DNA of 64,000 nt from Cannabis sativa (Eukaryota > Streptophyta > Magnoliopsida > Rosales > Cannabaceae): the NCBI RefSeq assembly GCF_029168945.1, contig NC_083602.1, positions 73,056,600-73,120,599 of the forward strand. The letters are read 5' to 3'. Shown piece after piece: positions 1 through 11,300 of this stretch. Each line of letters starts with the position of its first letter. Position 1 is the stretch's first letter. A program made the position numbers and the translations under genes. A model generated the notes under the pieces. It was given only the letters and a program-made list of their open reading frames with translations, was not told the DNA's origin and searched no databases.

Positions 1-190
1 AAACATCGCCCAATGTCGCCCAAACATCGCTAACTATACCCACAATATTGCTGAAATCTACTCCAAATATACTACATCGCACAAACATCGCACAATGTCG
101 CCTAAAAATCGCTAAATATAATCAGAATGTAAAAACCGCTAACAAAATCGCATAACATCGCATATTAAATCGCATAACACCGCACAAAAA
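1..190. repeat. ATCGC-rich degenerate short repeat
   Basis: The pentamer ATCGC, usually as ACATCGC or AATCGC, recurs about a dozen times in under 200 bases, mixed with GTCGCC. The spacing is irregular, so this is a degenerate tandem array and not a clean satellite. It continues off the left edge. No coding frame is supported. Confidence 0.6.
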
Positions 191-341
191 ACAAAATAGG
201 AACAAACAGCGTTTAACACGACCCCAATAATTTCCCCAGATTTCTGATGCATAATTTACCACAAACAAACATACTAAATCACAATTTCAGTTTAAACAGA
301 TTCATCCATCACAAATTAAAGCATGTTTTAACAAATTTTTT

Positions 342-542
342 TTAAAAAATACCTCTTTTATCCAAAGGTTCGAATATTTGAAGAAGGCGGTGGTGGGGAC
401 GGTGCTCTGAAATGGTCCGAGTACGTTTTGGAGGTTGCTGGGGTCTGGAGTGGGTTGTTGGGTCGTCGGGGTCGATGGGGTCGACTGGGTCTCGAGTGGG
501 TTTATGGGTCGTCGGGGTCGATGGAGTGGTCTGGGTCTTCAT
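342..542 (-). CDS. Possible first exon of an unknown proline-rich protein
   Basis: I do not recognise this protein. It is a 66-residue minus-strand ORF rich in Pro, Thr and Asp in its first 40 residues (repeats such as PVDPIDPDDP), followed by a basic stretch (PPKRTRTISEHRPHHR). Upstream on the same strand lies a CT-rich run at 657-682, as is common in plant 5' leaders. Near the end of the ORF is a GT that could be a splice donor, followed by AT-rich, intron-like sequence. Against it: the N-terminal half is encoded by a GTCGAC-type low-complexity repeat, so the frame may be an accident of that repeat. It could also be internal sequence of the possible MULE ending near 839. Function unknown. 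Confidence 0.22.
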   Translation of the reverse strand: MKTQTTPSTPTTHKPTRDPVDPIDPDDPTTHSRPQQPPKRTRTISEHRPHHRLLQIFEPLDKRGIF

Positions 543-645
543 GTCGACTGGGTCTTCGTGGGTCGACTGGGTCTTCGTGGTGGTTCGACGGTGGGGTTCG
601 AATGTGGGTGGTGGTTCGACTGTGGTGGTTCGACGGTGGGGTTCG
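430..645. repeat. GGGTCGACTGGGTC-type G/T-rich degenerate tandem repeat
   Basis: Short units such as GGGTCGTCGGGGTCGATG, GGGTCGACTGGGTCT and GGTTCGACGGTGGGGTTCGA recur in overlapping, variant form. The plus strand is strongly G/T-rich, in sharp contrast to the AT-rich flanks. Three overlapping plus-strand frames stay open here only because of the repeat. Confidence 0.65.
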
Positions 646-656
646 AATGGAGTGAA

Positions 657-682
657 GGAGAGAGAGAGAGAGAGAGAGAGAG
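657..682. repeat. (GA)n microsatellite
   Basis: About eleven consecutive GA dinucleotides follow 'gtgaagga'. On the minus strand this is a CT run just upstream of the possible exon at 342-542. Confidence 0.9.
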
Positions 683-840
683 GGCTGTTAGAGAGTGTTA
701 GAGAGAATGGGGGGGAAAGTGAAAGGGTAGGGGTAATTTAGGAAGGAAATTAAAAAATTGGCATATTTTTTTGATGTGTATATTCTTGGTATAATTAAAC
801 ACCATTTTCTATTTTTTAGCATAATATATCAAATTTCCCT
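683..840 (-). mobile_element. Possible terminus of a MULE or similar DNA transposon
   Basis: Read on the minus strand from about 839, the sequence begins GGGAAATTTGATATATTATG and is AT-rich, like many plant MULE ends, which often begin with G-rich tips followed by A/T stretches. The other end would lie outside the window, so neither inverted repeat nor target duplication can be tested. Weak call. Confidence 0.25.
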
Positions 841-2040
841 TATTATATATATGTATTTTTTAAAATTTTTAAATTTTTTTAATTAGGTAACGTATCTGAT
901 AATGCATATATTGCAATTTACTTATTCTTAACCAAAACTCATATAACTAAATTTGAGTATGTCTATATATAGGTTGGATTCGTAAATTTGATATACAGAT
1001 TTTTTATTTCCAAACTTTATGAAAAATATGGTGTATGAATGTAATTTAAAATATAAAATAAATAATAATAAAATTAAAAATATGATTAAAGTATTTATAA
1101 TATTTTAAATTTAAATTTCTTTATATAAAATATTAACATAATTTTTCATTTTATTTTAATTTAAAGTTGAACCAATAAATTTAAAAATAAGATTAAAAAT
1201 ATCAATAATATTTTAGGTATTTTAAATTAAATTAAAAATTTATTTATATAAAATATCTATATAATTTTTATTTTTAAATATATATAATAATATTATAAAA
1301 TTAATAAAAAATATTCTGTTTAGTAATAGGTTATTCTGTTAAAGTAACGTAGAAACCAAAAAAATTATCGTTAAACCAAGAATTTTGTTACATAGCCACA
1401 CTTTATATAGAATGGATATAATTTTTTTTTTGTTATTTGTTTTTAATTTGTACAACTTTCTTGTTTAGCTTTGCTAGACACGCCAACCAAAGTCTGTCCA
1501 ACAAAATTGGACGCAACCCCCTATTAATTTTAAATAAATAAATAAAATAGATTATTTCACAAATATATAACAACAATAAAAAAATTATAAAAATACAGTT
1601 ATACAGAATTTTTAATATTTTTACGATTTTTATGATTTATTTACAGAAAATATGGTCTTTTGTGTTGTACTCTTGTTAATTTATTGCTGGTTTTTTGTTA
1701 TTTATATGTTATCTTTTTGTTGTTCTTTTGATATTATTTTCTTGTTACTTTTATATAATTTTTTTATTGTTTTCGTGTTGTTTCTATGGAAAACCGTAAA
1801 ATGTAAAAAAATTCTTTAAACGTAAAAATATTATTATTATTTTTTTTATTAAAAAAATGGTGTCTTAAGTAATTATCCCTAAATAAAAGGGAAGTTTACA
1901 ATAATATACATTTTTCGAATTTAATTGACAATAATAACGTTACTATTATTACTAACTTATCACGTCAGCCAAATCTGATATTTTTGACGTTTTTTATTTT
2001 ATTTTTTTTATTTTCTTACGTTTTTATAAACAATTTTTTG
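841..2040. other. AT-rich intergenic DNA without recognised features
   Basis: This stretch is very AT-rich with many A and T runs. I found no ORF of note, no inverted-repeat ends I could pair, and no RNA gene. A slightly more balanced patch near 1460-1520 has no recognisable coding content. Confidence 0.6.
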
Positions 2041-2310
2041 GTTACTAATAATAATTTTGGTACACTTGTTTAGATTACATAACCAAGTTGTTAACTCAAA
2101 AATCTGAAAAAAATTCTCTAGGTCAGATTAAGTATCACTGATTGAATCCCATACCTCCTTAGTTGTTTTCATGAATGTTGAGGCATTCATGGAATTCAAC
2201 AACCATGCAATGACAAGTGATTTATTTGATTGCCAATGTCCATATCTAGCATCTTCCACCCTCGGCTGCTTCTTTCTCTAGTCAAAAATCTCAATTTTCC
2301 ACGACCATAG
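2041..2310 (-). pseudogene. Ty1/copia gag relic
   Basis: The minus strand translates through in-frame stops to a copia Gag-like stretch. The order is LWSWKIEIFD, a stop, then RKKQP, YGHWQSNKS, LVIAWLLNSMN, TTKEVWDSISDT, a stop, SDLENFFQIFEL and W-x-N-L. These match the conserved W...A(M/L)(V/I)xxWLLNSM...AKE(V/I)WDxL...QIFEL...LW core of the plant copia Gag N-terminal domain. About 90 codons remain with two stops in frame; no pol follows on either side. The right end abuts the MITE at 2310. It is a dead fragment of an older insertion and not part of the copia-derived family that dominates the rest of the window, as far as I can tell. Confidence 0.75.
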
Positions 2311-2595
2311 GTGGTGTTTGGTTGGAGGTAATGAAATGGAATGGAATAGAAATGAAACAATCTTCATTCCATTCCTTTATTTGGTTGCATATTAAAGTAT
2401 TGGAATGTCATTCCAATGGAATGACTATTCTTTCTTGAAATGGAAGGAAAGACCATTCCATGATGAGGAAAAATTTAATAATTTTTTTATCAATTTTTTT
2501 TTTATGCATTTAAATTTTATTCCATTCCATTCCTATTCTTATTCGCATTCGCATTCCTATTTCTATATTTTTATTCCGCCCAATGAAACGCTACC
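2310..2595. mobile_element. MITE, 286 bp, AATGG-rich
   Basis: The left end GGTGGTGTTTGGTTGG and the reverse complement of the right end (GGTAGCGTTTCATTGG) match at about 12 of 16 positions and form terminal inverted repeats. The subterminal parts are complementary GGAATGG / CCATTCC repeats, so the element can fold into a long hairpin. A dinucleotide TA flanks both ends (2308-2309 and 2596-2597), which would fit a mariner/Stowaway-type element; the GGTGTTTGGTT tip also occurs in hAT and PIF/Harbinger MITEs, so the superfamily stays open. The 65-residue ORF inside is a repeat artefact. Confidence 0.7.
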
Positions 2596-4516
2596 TAAGT
2601 GAAAACTTTGACTTGTTTAGGATTTAAAAATTGTTTTATGTTTCTGAAATTTAAAATGGTGGGGGTACACATAAGAATTCTTGATTGGTTGAGTGTTTTT
2701 CAAAAATAAAATTTGAATATTATTTTGAGTTTTAGGCTAAAAAATGAAAACTCTTTTTTTATATTTTCAAATCATAGAATCTAAAATCACTACAATTATT
2801 CATTGAATAGCCAAATGGCTTTTATAAAATACGGTAACAACTCAAATATATATATTTAAAAAAACCCTAAAATACTAGCAAAATATATAAAAAAAACCCT
2901 AAAATACAATTATTCATTGAAGCTCTTGTTACTCGTCAGTACGTATTTTTAATGTAACCAACTCACCTTCCGAGTTGATGAACATTGTAATGGCTGATTT
3001 TATCTAATAAAAATGCCATATTTCCATTCAAAAAAAAAAAAAAAACTATCAAATATCCTTAAGAATAATAAAACAATATGACTAAGTTTAACATGTGTAT
3101 TTTACATATTATGTTTAAAACATTTGAAATTTATTTGAAAAATAGGATATAGTTTCAATTTTTTCTATGAACTTATATTATGGCCCACAAAGAAAATAGG
3201 CTGACCCATTTAATGATAATGTCTAGCTCGTTAAAACCCGACACGAGTAATTTGTGCTTATCGGTTGTGCTGAGGCTGACCATCAAAATATGAGATAGAC
3301 CTGATACAACCCATATTGTTATACAGATTGTGTTGGGTTTCTATTAAAAAAACAGACTTATGTAAATACGGGTTAGACTGACCCATTTGTACACCGTTAA
3401 CTCAAATATCATAGGGCTTTTACATGGTGTATTGATTTTTTATATATATTTATTACTTTTATACCGTGACACACGTTTGTTAATATTTTTATTGTTACTT
3501 TATGTACAATCTTTTTGTAAGCAATATAAAACTTATAATACCTCAGTTTAACACTTGTCTCATATTTAATAGGATTTTATTTAATATCTATAATTTTTTT
3601 TAAAAAAAATAATAAAATAGTAAAAGTTTGATGTGATGTTTGGTTGTCACATTTATGACAGTATTTCTTTTTTTTTTTTCCTTTTAATTTAATTTAATAA
3701 TCAAATATATCATTCATTATGTACACTATTTCATTATTCTACTTCCAATTACTTCTCATTATTGTCTCTCCATGTTCATCTTTTTATTTGTGGTTTTTTT
3801 TTTGTTTTGTTTCAAAATCCATAGGTTATTATTTTTTTTTTCACCCCTTTATTCCTCAAGTTTTCTCTCTTTCTCTCCATTAATATATATGTTTTTTTTT
3901 AAAAAAAAATTTATTTATTGTTCAATTCTTCTTCTTCATCTTCTTTTTTATTTTTTTTTAGTTTTTGAAATTTTCAGTCACGTTTTTAGGAAAAGATAAG
4001 AGTGTGGTTTCTTTATTCTTATTTTCTAAAACTGAGCTTGCAAATATAGCATCTATTGCATCAGGTGTTGAGGTTGTGCAGAAGATGGTTAGTTTTTTTA
4101 ATTTTTTTTTTTAGTTTTTCTAATTTATTTTAGTGTTATTTTACGGTTATTTTGCCATGATTTATTTATTTGATGTCGATTTTACTGTTCTTGCTCTATT
4201 TTGCCAGAATTAATGGTTGTTTTCCAGTTGCTCATGTTGATGTGGTTGTTTTGTAGTTTTTTTACTCTGATTCTCTTATAAATACATTTGACGAGCTCAC
4301 TGACAAAAATATTTTGAGGTGTGTGGCTCTTTTATATTTTTTTTAAGTGGTTATTTCAGCTTCATTATTTTAAATCTGTTTTTGCGTTCGTTTATGTTTG
4401 TTTTAGTAGTTTTTTATTCTGATTTTCTAGGACTGGACTTGCAAATTGTTAACACAAATTTTCGTTAACCAAATATATAGCATATAGTATTTTTCATAAT
4501 AAATTTACTGCAGAAT
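2596..4516. other. AT-rich intergenic DNA with degraded repeats
   Basis: No gene is visible. A short duplication (a run of A then CCCTAAAATAC, together with ATTATTCATTGAA) lies at 2805-2925. A stretch at 3185-3420 is less AT-rich and could be an old transposon end. Two similar phrases containing 'CTTGCAAAT' occur near 4035 and 4440. None of these supports a firm call. Confidence 0.5.
2925..3044 (+). mobile_element. Possible 5'-truncated LINE tail
   Basis: Sequence resembling the 3' end of plant L1 elements (GTAATGGCTGATTTTATC, then TAATAAAAATGCC and a TTTCCATTC stretch) runs straight into an uninterrupted run of about 16 A at 3030-3045. No target duplication was found and no coding part is left. 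Confidence 0.35.
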
Positions 4517-4526
4517 TTAATAATAA
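4517..4526. repeat. MULE target-site duplication, left copy
   Basis: TTAATAATAA here is repeated exactly at 34552-34561, outside the other end of the MULE. Ten bases fits the 8-11 bp typical of MULEs. The right copy merges into an AAT microsatellite, so part of the match could be chance. Confidence 0.65.
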
Positions 4527-4532
4527 GGGATA

Positions 4533-6424
4533 TGTTGGAATTATTTTACCAGGATCTTAGATCTACTCACAAGTATGTTTATTAACACCCTAAATATGAA
4601 CTTTCTAAAACGATGAAATAAACACATATAAAGTTTAGGAAACCTTACATTGGGTGCAGCGGAATATAATGACTCCTTCCGTTCAGATATCTAGCCCTTG
4701 ATTCCTTTCTGTAGCAGAGCATTATCAATATCTGAACCTGGATCTCTTTCTCTGAATCTTTGATGCTAAAACCTCCTTCTTGCTGAAAGTCTTTCTTCAC
4801 GATCTTCCTCACTATGATTGAGGTATCACTTGTTGTGTGTGGGCACTACTCTAATCACTAAGATTTCGAAATTTATGAGGGAAGAAAGAGAGAGGGAGTG
4901 GTCAGCTAGATAGGGAGAGAGAAGGCTCAGTTTTTTCTGAATCAGAAGTGTAGAAATTTTGTGTAAATTTCCTAAAGCCTTCACTATCTATTTATAGCAT
5001 TCCACTAGGGTTAGGTTTGAATTATTTGGCATTAAAATAATGAAAATATCAGTTTAAATTCCCTACAAAAGTGGCCGGCTCTATACAAGTGGATTTGGGC
5101 CTCACTTTTGCAATTTTGCAGTTTTATCTTTTCTGCATCTGATTTTCTCAAAAATGCCAATTTTCTAATTCAACCATTTAAATGCCAATTCTAACTATTT
5201 AATAACTATAAATCATTATTAAATAATATTGTAATTTATCATATTTATTAAGTGAACCATACAAAGTATCATAATTAACAAATATGCCCCTAAAACTCTT
5301 ACTTTACAATTTCGCCCTTACTTAGTGAAAATTTCACAAATAGACATAGTCTAATTTGAGAATTATAATTGATTAATCAAAACCAATTACATGAGTCTTA
5401 CAAGCAATATTATCTCAACTAGTGCGGGGACCATGGGTCTATATAACTGAGCTTCCAATAAGTAGATCAAGAATTTATTACTAAAATTCACTAACTTATT
5501 AATTCTTCGTTGAATCCACGCATAGAACTTAGAATTGCACTCTCAGTATATAGAATGCTCTATATGTTCTACCATATAGATGCATCATTAGTTATCCATT
5601 GTTATAATCCTAATTTGATCAATGATCCTCTATATGAATGATCTACACCGTAAAGGGATTAGATCATCGTTACACCCTACAATGTATTTTATCCTTAAAA
5701 CACTTGACCCCGTATAAATGATATTTCAGCTTATGTGAAATGAGTACTCCACCATTTATGTTCGTTTGGTCAAGCTCGAAGGAGATCATCCTTTGCTTAC
5801 TATTCGCCAGTTAGAAGCTATAGATTCCATGTTTATGCTAGCGCTCCCACTCAATTGCACTACCGTGTTCCCAAAATGTACGTATCACCCTGACCTAAAA
5901 GTAGGCTTAACTAACAAATCAAAGAACACGAATAGCCTTTCAAGATTGAGCCTAATCATAACAGGATTAAGAACATTTGATCTAGGATAAACTAGGCGAT
6001 ATTGACTTGAATAGATATTACGGTAAGTTTAATAAATCTTAGTCAAAGTTCAATATCGGTCCCTTCCGATGCATACTCCATGCATCCAACTTGAGCTTTA
6101 CTTTAACCAATGCTCTGGAAAGAACATAGCACTTCTCCAAATGCAAGTAAACTCCGTTGTAGATTATCATATCAGTAAAACCCTATGTCTGATAAATCTA
6201 GGAAACTTTATTCACATAGTCATGTTTACTTTCCAATGTGTTGACGGCTCAATAAACATGATCAAGTATGTGAAAAGGGTTTCAGATGAATTCATACATT
6301 ATGTACATATAATCATGAAATAAATCATGTGAACCATGCAACATTGAATGTTATTTCTGATCTATATTAATAAGTAAATCTGATTATATTGAAATGAGTT
6401 TTATTTAGGGCATAAAACCCAACA
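4533..6424 (-). repeat. E1 3' LTR
   Basis: 1892 bp, the same length as the partner LTR and nearly identical to it. It contains the LTR promoter motif TATAAATA on the minus strand near 4988-4995 and a polypurine tract just outside at 6425-6436. The two short ORFs on the opposite strand (79 and 84 residues in other copies) are discussed under findings. Confidence 0.92.
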
Positions 6425-6436
6425 AACTCCCACTTG
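6425..6436 (-). other. E1 polypurine tract
   Basis: On the minus strand CAAGTGGGAGTT stands immediately before the 3' LTR, the usual place and form of the copia PPT (AGTGGGAG core) that primes plus-strand DNA synthesis. Confidence 0.8.
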
Positions 6437-8350
6437 CACTAATATAAAACAAAAAGTGCGTTTCAAATAATCTCAACACCTTGATATACAAATCAAGTGT
6501 AGTAGTAGTAAACTCCTCGTAATAGGATCTGAAAGGTTGAATTAACCACAACCTTTCCTCCACTATTACTCTTCCTTAATCACAAAATCATTGATAATGT
6601 GAAATTCCTCTCTATATGTCTACTCTCTTTGGATACTGGATTTTATACCTTTGGCAACTACTTTTGGTTAATCAGGAAATTAACACTAGTAGTTTAGGCA
6701 ATTTGGAATGGTGCCAAAGATGTATAAAACTTTCCTTAGACTGAATAAGTACCTTTCCTGCAACTTTAACATTCAGTCTCTCTCTGGTAGACCTAGAGAC
6801 TTCAGATAGGTTTTTACACTTCTCCAAAATCACTATTCCACCCCCATAGTAACCACCATCTTGTCAGAAAGATTTACTAGCACAAAGGCAAATTTCGAAA
6901 TCTGATATGGTGTAGTCTAAGAGTTTTAAAGACACCCTTATAGACTAACATATAGTTTCTGTTCTTAATCTTAAGATTTACTTGATTGTCTTCCAATGTT
7001 CTTCTCCTGGATTAATCTGATACCTACTCATTACTCACACTCAACAGCAGGTGTCTGGTCTAAGGCATACAAAAGCATATCTAAGACCTCTCACTGTTGA
7101 TTTAAGAAATTCTTTCATGGCTTTATCTTTTCTGGAATAGATGAGACTTTTCCTTAGATAAATAAAATCTATGTCTAGAAGTCGAGAAGCTTCTGTAGAT
7201 TGCCATTAGAAAGAAAATGCTTCATCATCTTACTAAAGTAAGTTGCTTGCATTAGAGTAAGTAATTACCAGGTATACCACAAGCCATAGGTTTAGATAAA
7301 CTCAAACCTATAATACTAGGAACAGGAAGTTTGTTAAGTACATTGAATAGACTTATAAACGAAAATTTCCTTTTATGTCCTTGTAATAGAAAACTTTAGG
7401 TTACTCCATGTGAATGGATTAAACCATAGTTCTATTGGCTTTCTTCTTAGTTTCTTATCTTGACAATCCATTACTTGTTTAAACTCACAATGGATTTTAA
7501 TCACTAGTGTCTCCCAAGTCATAAGAAGGTGAGTTCCTAGAAACTCTCCCACTACGACAAGGTACCGTGAATTATGTCTAAGAAAATGGTATTAACCTCT
7601 TTGGTTGTGACAAGACAACAGAGGTAGTGGGATCATCATATGTCATATAAGATGATAGAACACTTTTGGAATCAAGAAAAATATCTCCTTTATTTGCTAC
7701 TTGATTTTCAAACTTAGTCATTTTCTTAGAAAAGTAGTATTTGTTTGAACAAACACTTTCTTATCTATTGACAATGGGATGGTCCACCCCTAGTCACTTA
7801 GAATAGCTAACAAACCATGGTTAACAGTTCTAGCTTTTCTTAAGATTTTGATTAGGTCATCCATGAACCTAGTAATAATTTACATTAAGTATACAACCAT
7901 TACATCATTCTGAAATTGTATTACCATAGAAGGAATTAGGCAACGACTAGTAACTAATCATCAACATGCAACTCGAAATTTCTGGGGAGGTAAGTTTGGA
8001 TATAATTCAAAAATCAAATTAATGATCTTTGAACTACATATCTACTAACTATTTCTCCACCCCTATCAGTTCGCAAGATCTTTAACCACTTACCTTAATG
8101 GTTTTAACCATTGCTAGAAATTAATGAAATTTTTCAAACACTTCAAATTTCTTGCTAAAAGGTATAATCTAGAGTTATCGTTTTAAGAATACAACGAAAA
8201 ACTCATATCCACCCCTGAATGTACATCCATCTGCGAATGAGATGAACTACTTTCAGTGGATATAGGCATATTAACTCTTTGCAGAGATTGATCTTGTCAA
8301 ATCCACTATGAACAAGATACAAATGCCATAGATTAAAAAAAATGTGGTAG
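6437..8350 (-). pseudogene. E1 decayed copia pol (integrase to RNase H), RT core missing
   Basis: Read on the minus strand with stops and shifts, this region follows the domain order of copia Pol. A GAG-pre-integrase-like WHL stretch lies near 8330. A GGYEFFVVF-like piece at about 8200 is followed by the integrase segment KILRTDRGGE near 8050-8090. The RSGRV segment is near 7550, an AFLNGNL-like RT start near 7200, then directly an RNase H-side segment with MSRYQINPGEEHWKTIK near 7000. The part of RT with the YVDD catalytic motif is absent between the last two. All pieces also occur in E2 and in both internals of the tandem array, in the same order and with the same gap. Confidence 0.7.
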
Positions 8351-11300
8351 TGTCTTTTGATGACATAGGTTTAGTTACATCAAAGACTTCTTAGAATACT
8401 GCAAGTGGATCCAGGTCACAGAATACCTAACTCATATTCCATACAGTTTGAATCCATTAATAAAAGATGGATATTAAACACTTGAAAAAGTGTAACTGTA
8501 TTGTATCTGGAATTAGAAATATAAGAAAATTTCTGTTTGGATTCTAAAATTAAAGTCAAAGACTTAAATTCAACCAAATATAATGAGTAATTCTATCTTG
8601 GACCACCACTACTAATAGAACTCTAAGTCTTATTTGCTTATACAAGTAGGAGATTTCTAAGATTGAGGTTTTATATCAATTGGGAATAGAATTTCGGGAT
8701 TATAATCATATGCGTCATTTAATTTCTTAAGAGAAAATATAGAATGACATGAAATGATTTATAGACCATTCATCCAATGATATGTTTTGAAGCTAATTCG
8801 AAATGAATAAGCTAAGAGGAATTAAGATAATTTCGTTTATAAATAAGAATCCAACGATGCTTCGATTAACAAATGTCAAAGTAATCTTATTTATACAATC
8901 TTCTTGTTTCATATCGTAAAAATACTAGTCTAAGGTGTCATCAATTGATGAACAGCTAGATGTCGCATATACAATATTTATCTTTCGAGATCTAACACTA
9001 TTATGTATGTCTAATGGTGAAAATCAACTAGGGATTTATCTCATTAGATAAACAAGCCAAGTTAGACCAACAGTGAAGATTCAAAATTAAACTACAACTT
9101 AATAACGAAAAATAACATGGTTCAATATAAATTCATACACAATTCAGAAATTATTAAACATATAGCAAGTAGGAATGACAAGTGAAAATACTAAAACATA
9201 CAATCCTAAATAATTTCTAAGGTTTTCAACAAATTGATATCAGTGTCCCGTTTAGGCGAGAGTCAAAGCTACCATTCATTGAATAGAGTTGTCAGCTCAT
9301 CTAAAATGTTAAACATTCTAGCAACCTTTTATTCAATCAAGATTGGAATTCAGCGTTGTCCCGTTTAGGCGAGAGTCAAGGCAATTCTATCTTATGAGCT
9401 TCCACCATTTTTTCATAATTTGCAAGTCAAGTATGGTCGCCACCATTAGGGTGATCCATACCATACAAAACACTTACACACTACTTATCATTCGAGATTA
9501 AACGGTGCGAAATTGCTAATGAACGTTCCTCCATTAGGGAGGATTACTCACTAAAACAAACGCGGTGTAAAACCCACAATGGAGATCGAATATCTTAATA
9601 ATAAAGCTCATTATCTAAAGAGAGTTGTATTTTCTTTGATTCTCTTTATTTAATCTATTTATTTTTAATATATATATTTATTAATTAAAATTTCCAATTT
9701 AGAATGAAAAATTCTAAATATAAATTTTAATTTAATATTTATAAATTTTACTTAGATAGATATGAAAATAATATGAATTATTTCCATCTTAGTAATAATT
9801 TCCAATAAATATTTAGAAAAATATTCAATTTAAGCTGTTACAAATTAATTTAAATTAATTTACAACTCAAATTTAATTTTCTATAAATATATATTGCATT
9901 TCGAAAAATTAAAGTATTCAAGGACACAATTTTCGAAAATGCATGTTAAAATAAAAAATTAATCCTGGAAAAATTATTCTAATTTAATGTTGGCCAAAAA
10001 TTAATTAATAAAATTAATTTACAACAAAAAATATAATTTTTCTATTTAATTAAATATATAAGAAAAATTTCAAATATTTAAGTATGATGATGAAAATCAA
10101 CTTAAATATTAATTTTCTATTCAATTAAATACACTAGAAAAATATTTGAAGCAAAAATATCATCTATCTAGATTTTCCTTTGACTAATTAATTCAATTTC
10201 TAATAATATATTTTAATTCAATTTATTTTAAATTAATCAATAAATGAAAAAATCATTGATTTAAGTTGATCCAAGAATTAATTAAAATAATAAATTTACA
10301 ACTTAATCTATTTTTCAAATGAAATTCGAAATTCCAGCATTTAAGAAATGCAATTTCGAAATTTGATTAATAAAATAAAGAAAAAAAATATATTTTGAAA
10401 ATTATTTAAATTTAGTTGAAAAAAAAATAAATTTCAACTAAAAATAATTTTCTATTTAATTAAGTGTCATGAAAAAAAAATATTTAAGTGTCATGATGAA
10501 AATCAACTTAGATATTTAATTTTCAAATTAATTAAATGTATTAAATTCAAGAAATAAATAATTAAGTGTAGAGAAGGCTTAATTATTAATCTCTAGTTTA
10601 ATACTAGGAAAAATATACTTAAAATAAATTGTACCAAAATTAATTATTTAAATAATTAATTTCACAATGTATAATATTTTCCTATTTAATATTAGAAATA
10701 ATAAGTAGTCTAGAAATAACTATCTAGAAAATATCTTATTTGACTAAGTATCTTTTCCACAAAATTTGAAAAAATATCTAATTTAGGTTGTATTAGAAAA
10801 AATCTAGAACCTAAATATTTTTAAAATTTAAATTTAATTAAATATCAAAAATTAAGTTGTAACCACTTAATTTGAAAATATTCCATTTAAGTTAATATTC
10901 GAAAAGATATTAACTTAAAAAATATCTAAAATATTCTATTTTAAGTTAATATTCGAAAAGATATTAACTTAAAAAATATCTAAAGAATCTTAGTAGCCAA
11001 TGCCTAAAATTCCTCAACTTAATTTTGAAATTTTAAATCCAAAAGATATTCAGATTTAAGTTGGTTAGTTGTAGATAACTAAATATCAACTTAAATAGGA
11101 ATATTTAATGAAAAATTTAAATTAAGCTTCAGAAAGAATCTAGATGGTTATAATTCTATATTTAATTAAATACAAGAGAATACATATAGTTTAGCTTAGA
11201 ATAAAAAAATTCTTTAAACTATAATTTTCTCAAATTAATTTCAAAATAAATGAAATGAATTATGCTGCTAATCAATTTTATTAGGTTAAACTAGTGTAAT

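Noticed and set aside
2405..2602. 65-codon ORF with SYSYSHSHSY repeats
   Set aside because: Lies wholly in the MITE and translates its CATTCC repeats.
3772..3999. 75-codon plus-strand ORF rich in Phe and Leu
   Set aside because: Translation of a T-rich low-complexity stretch; no domain, no codon pattern, no flanking gene signals.
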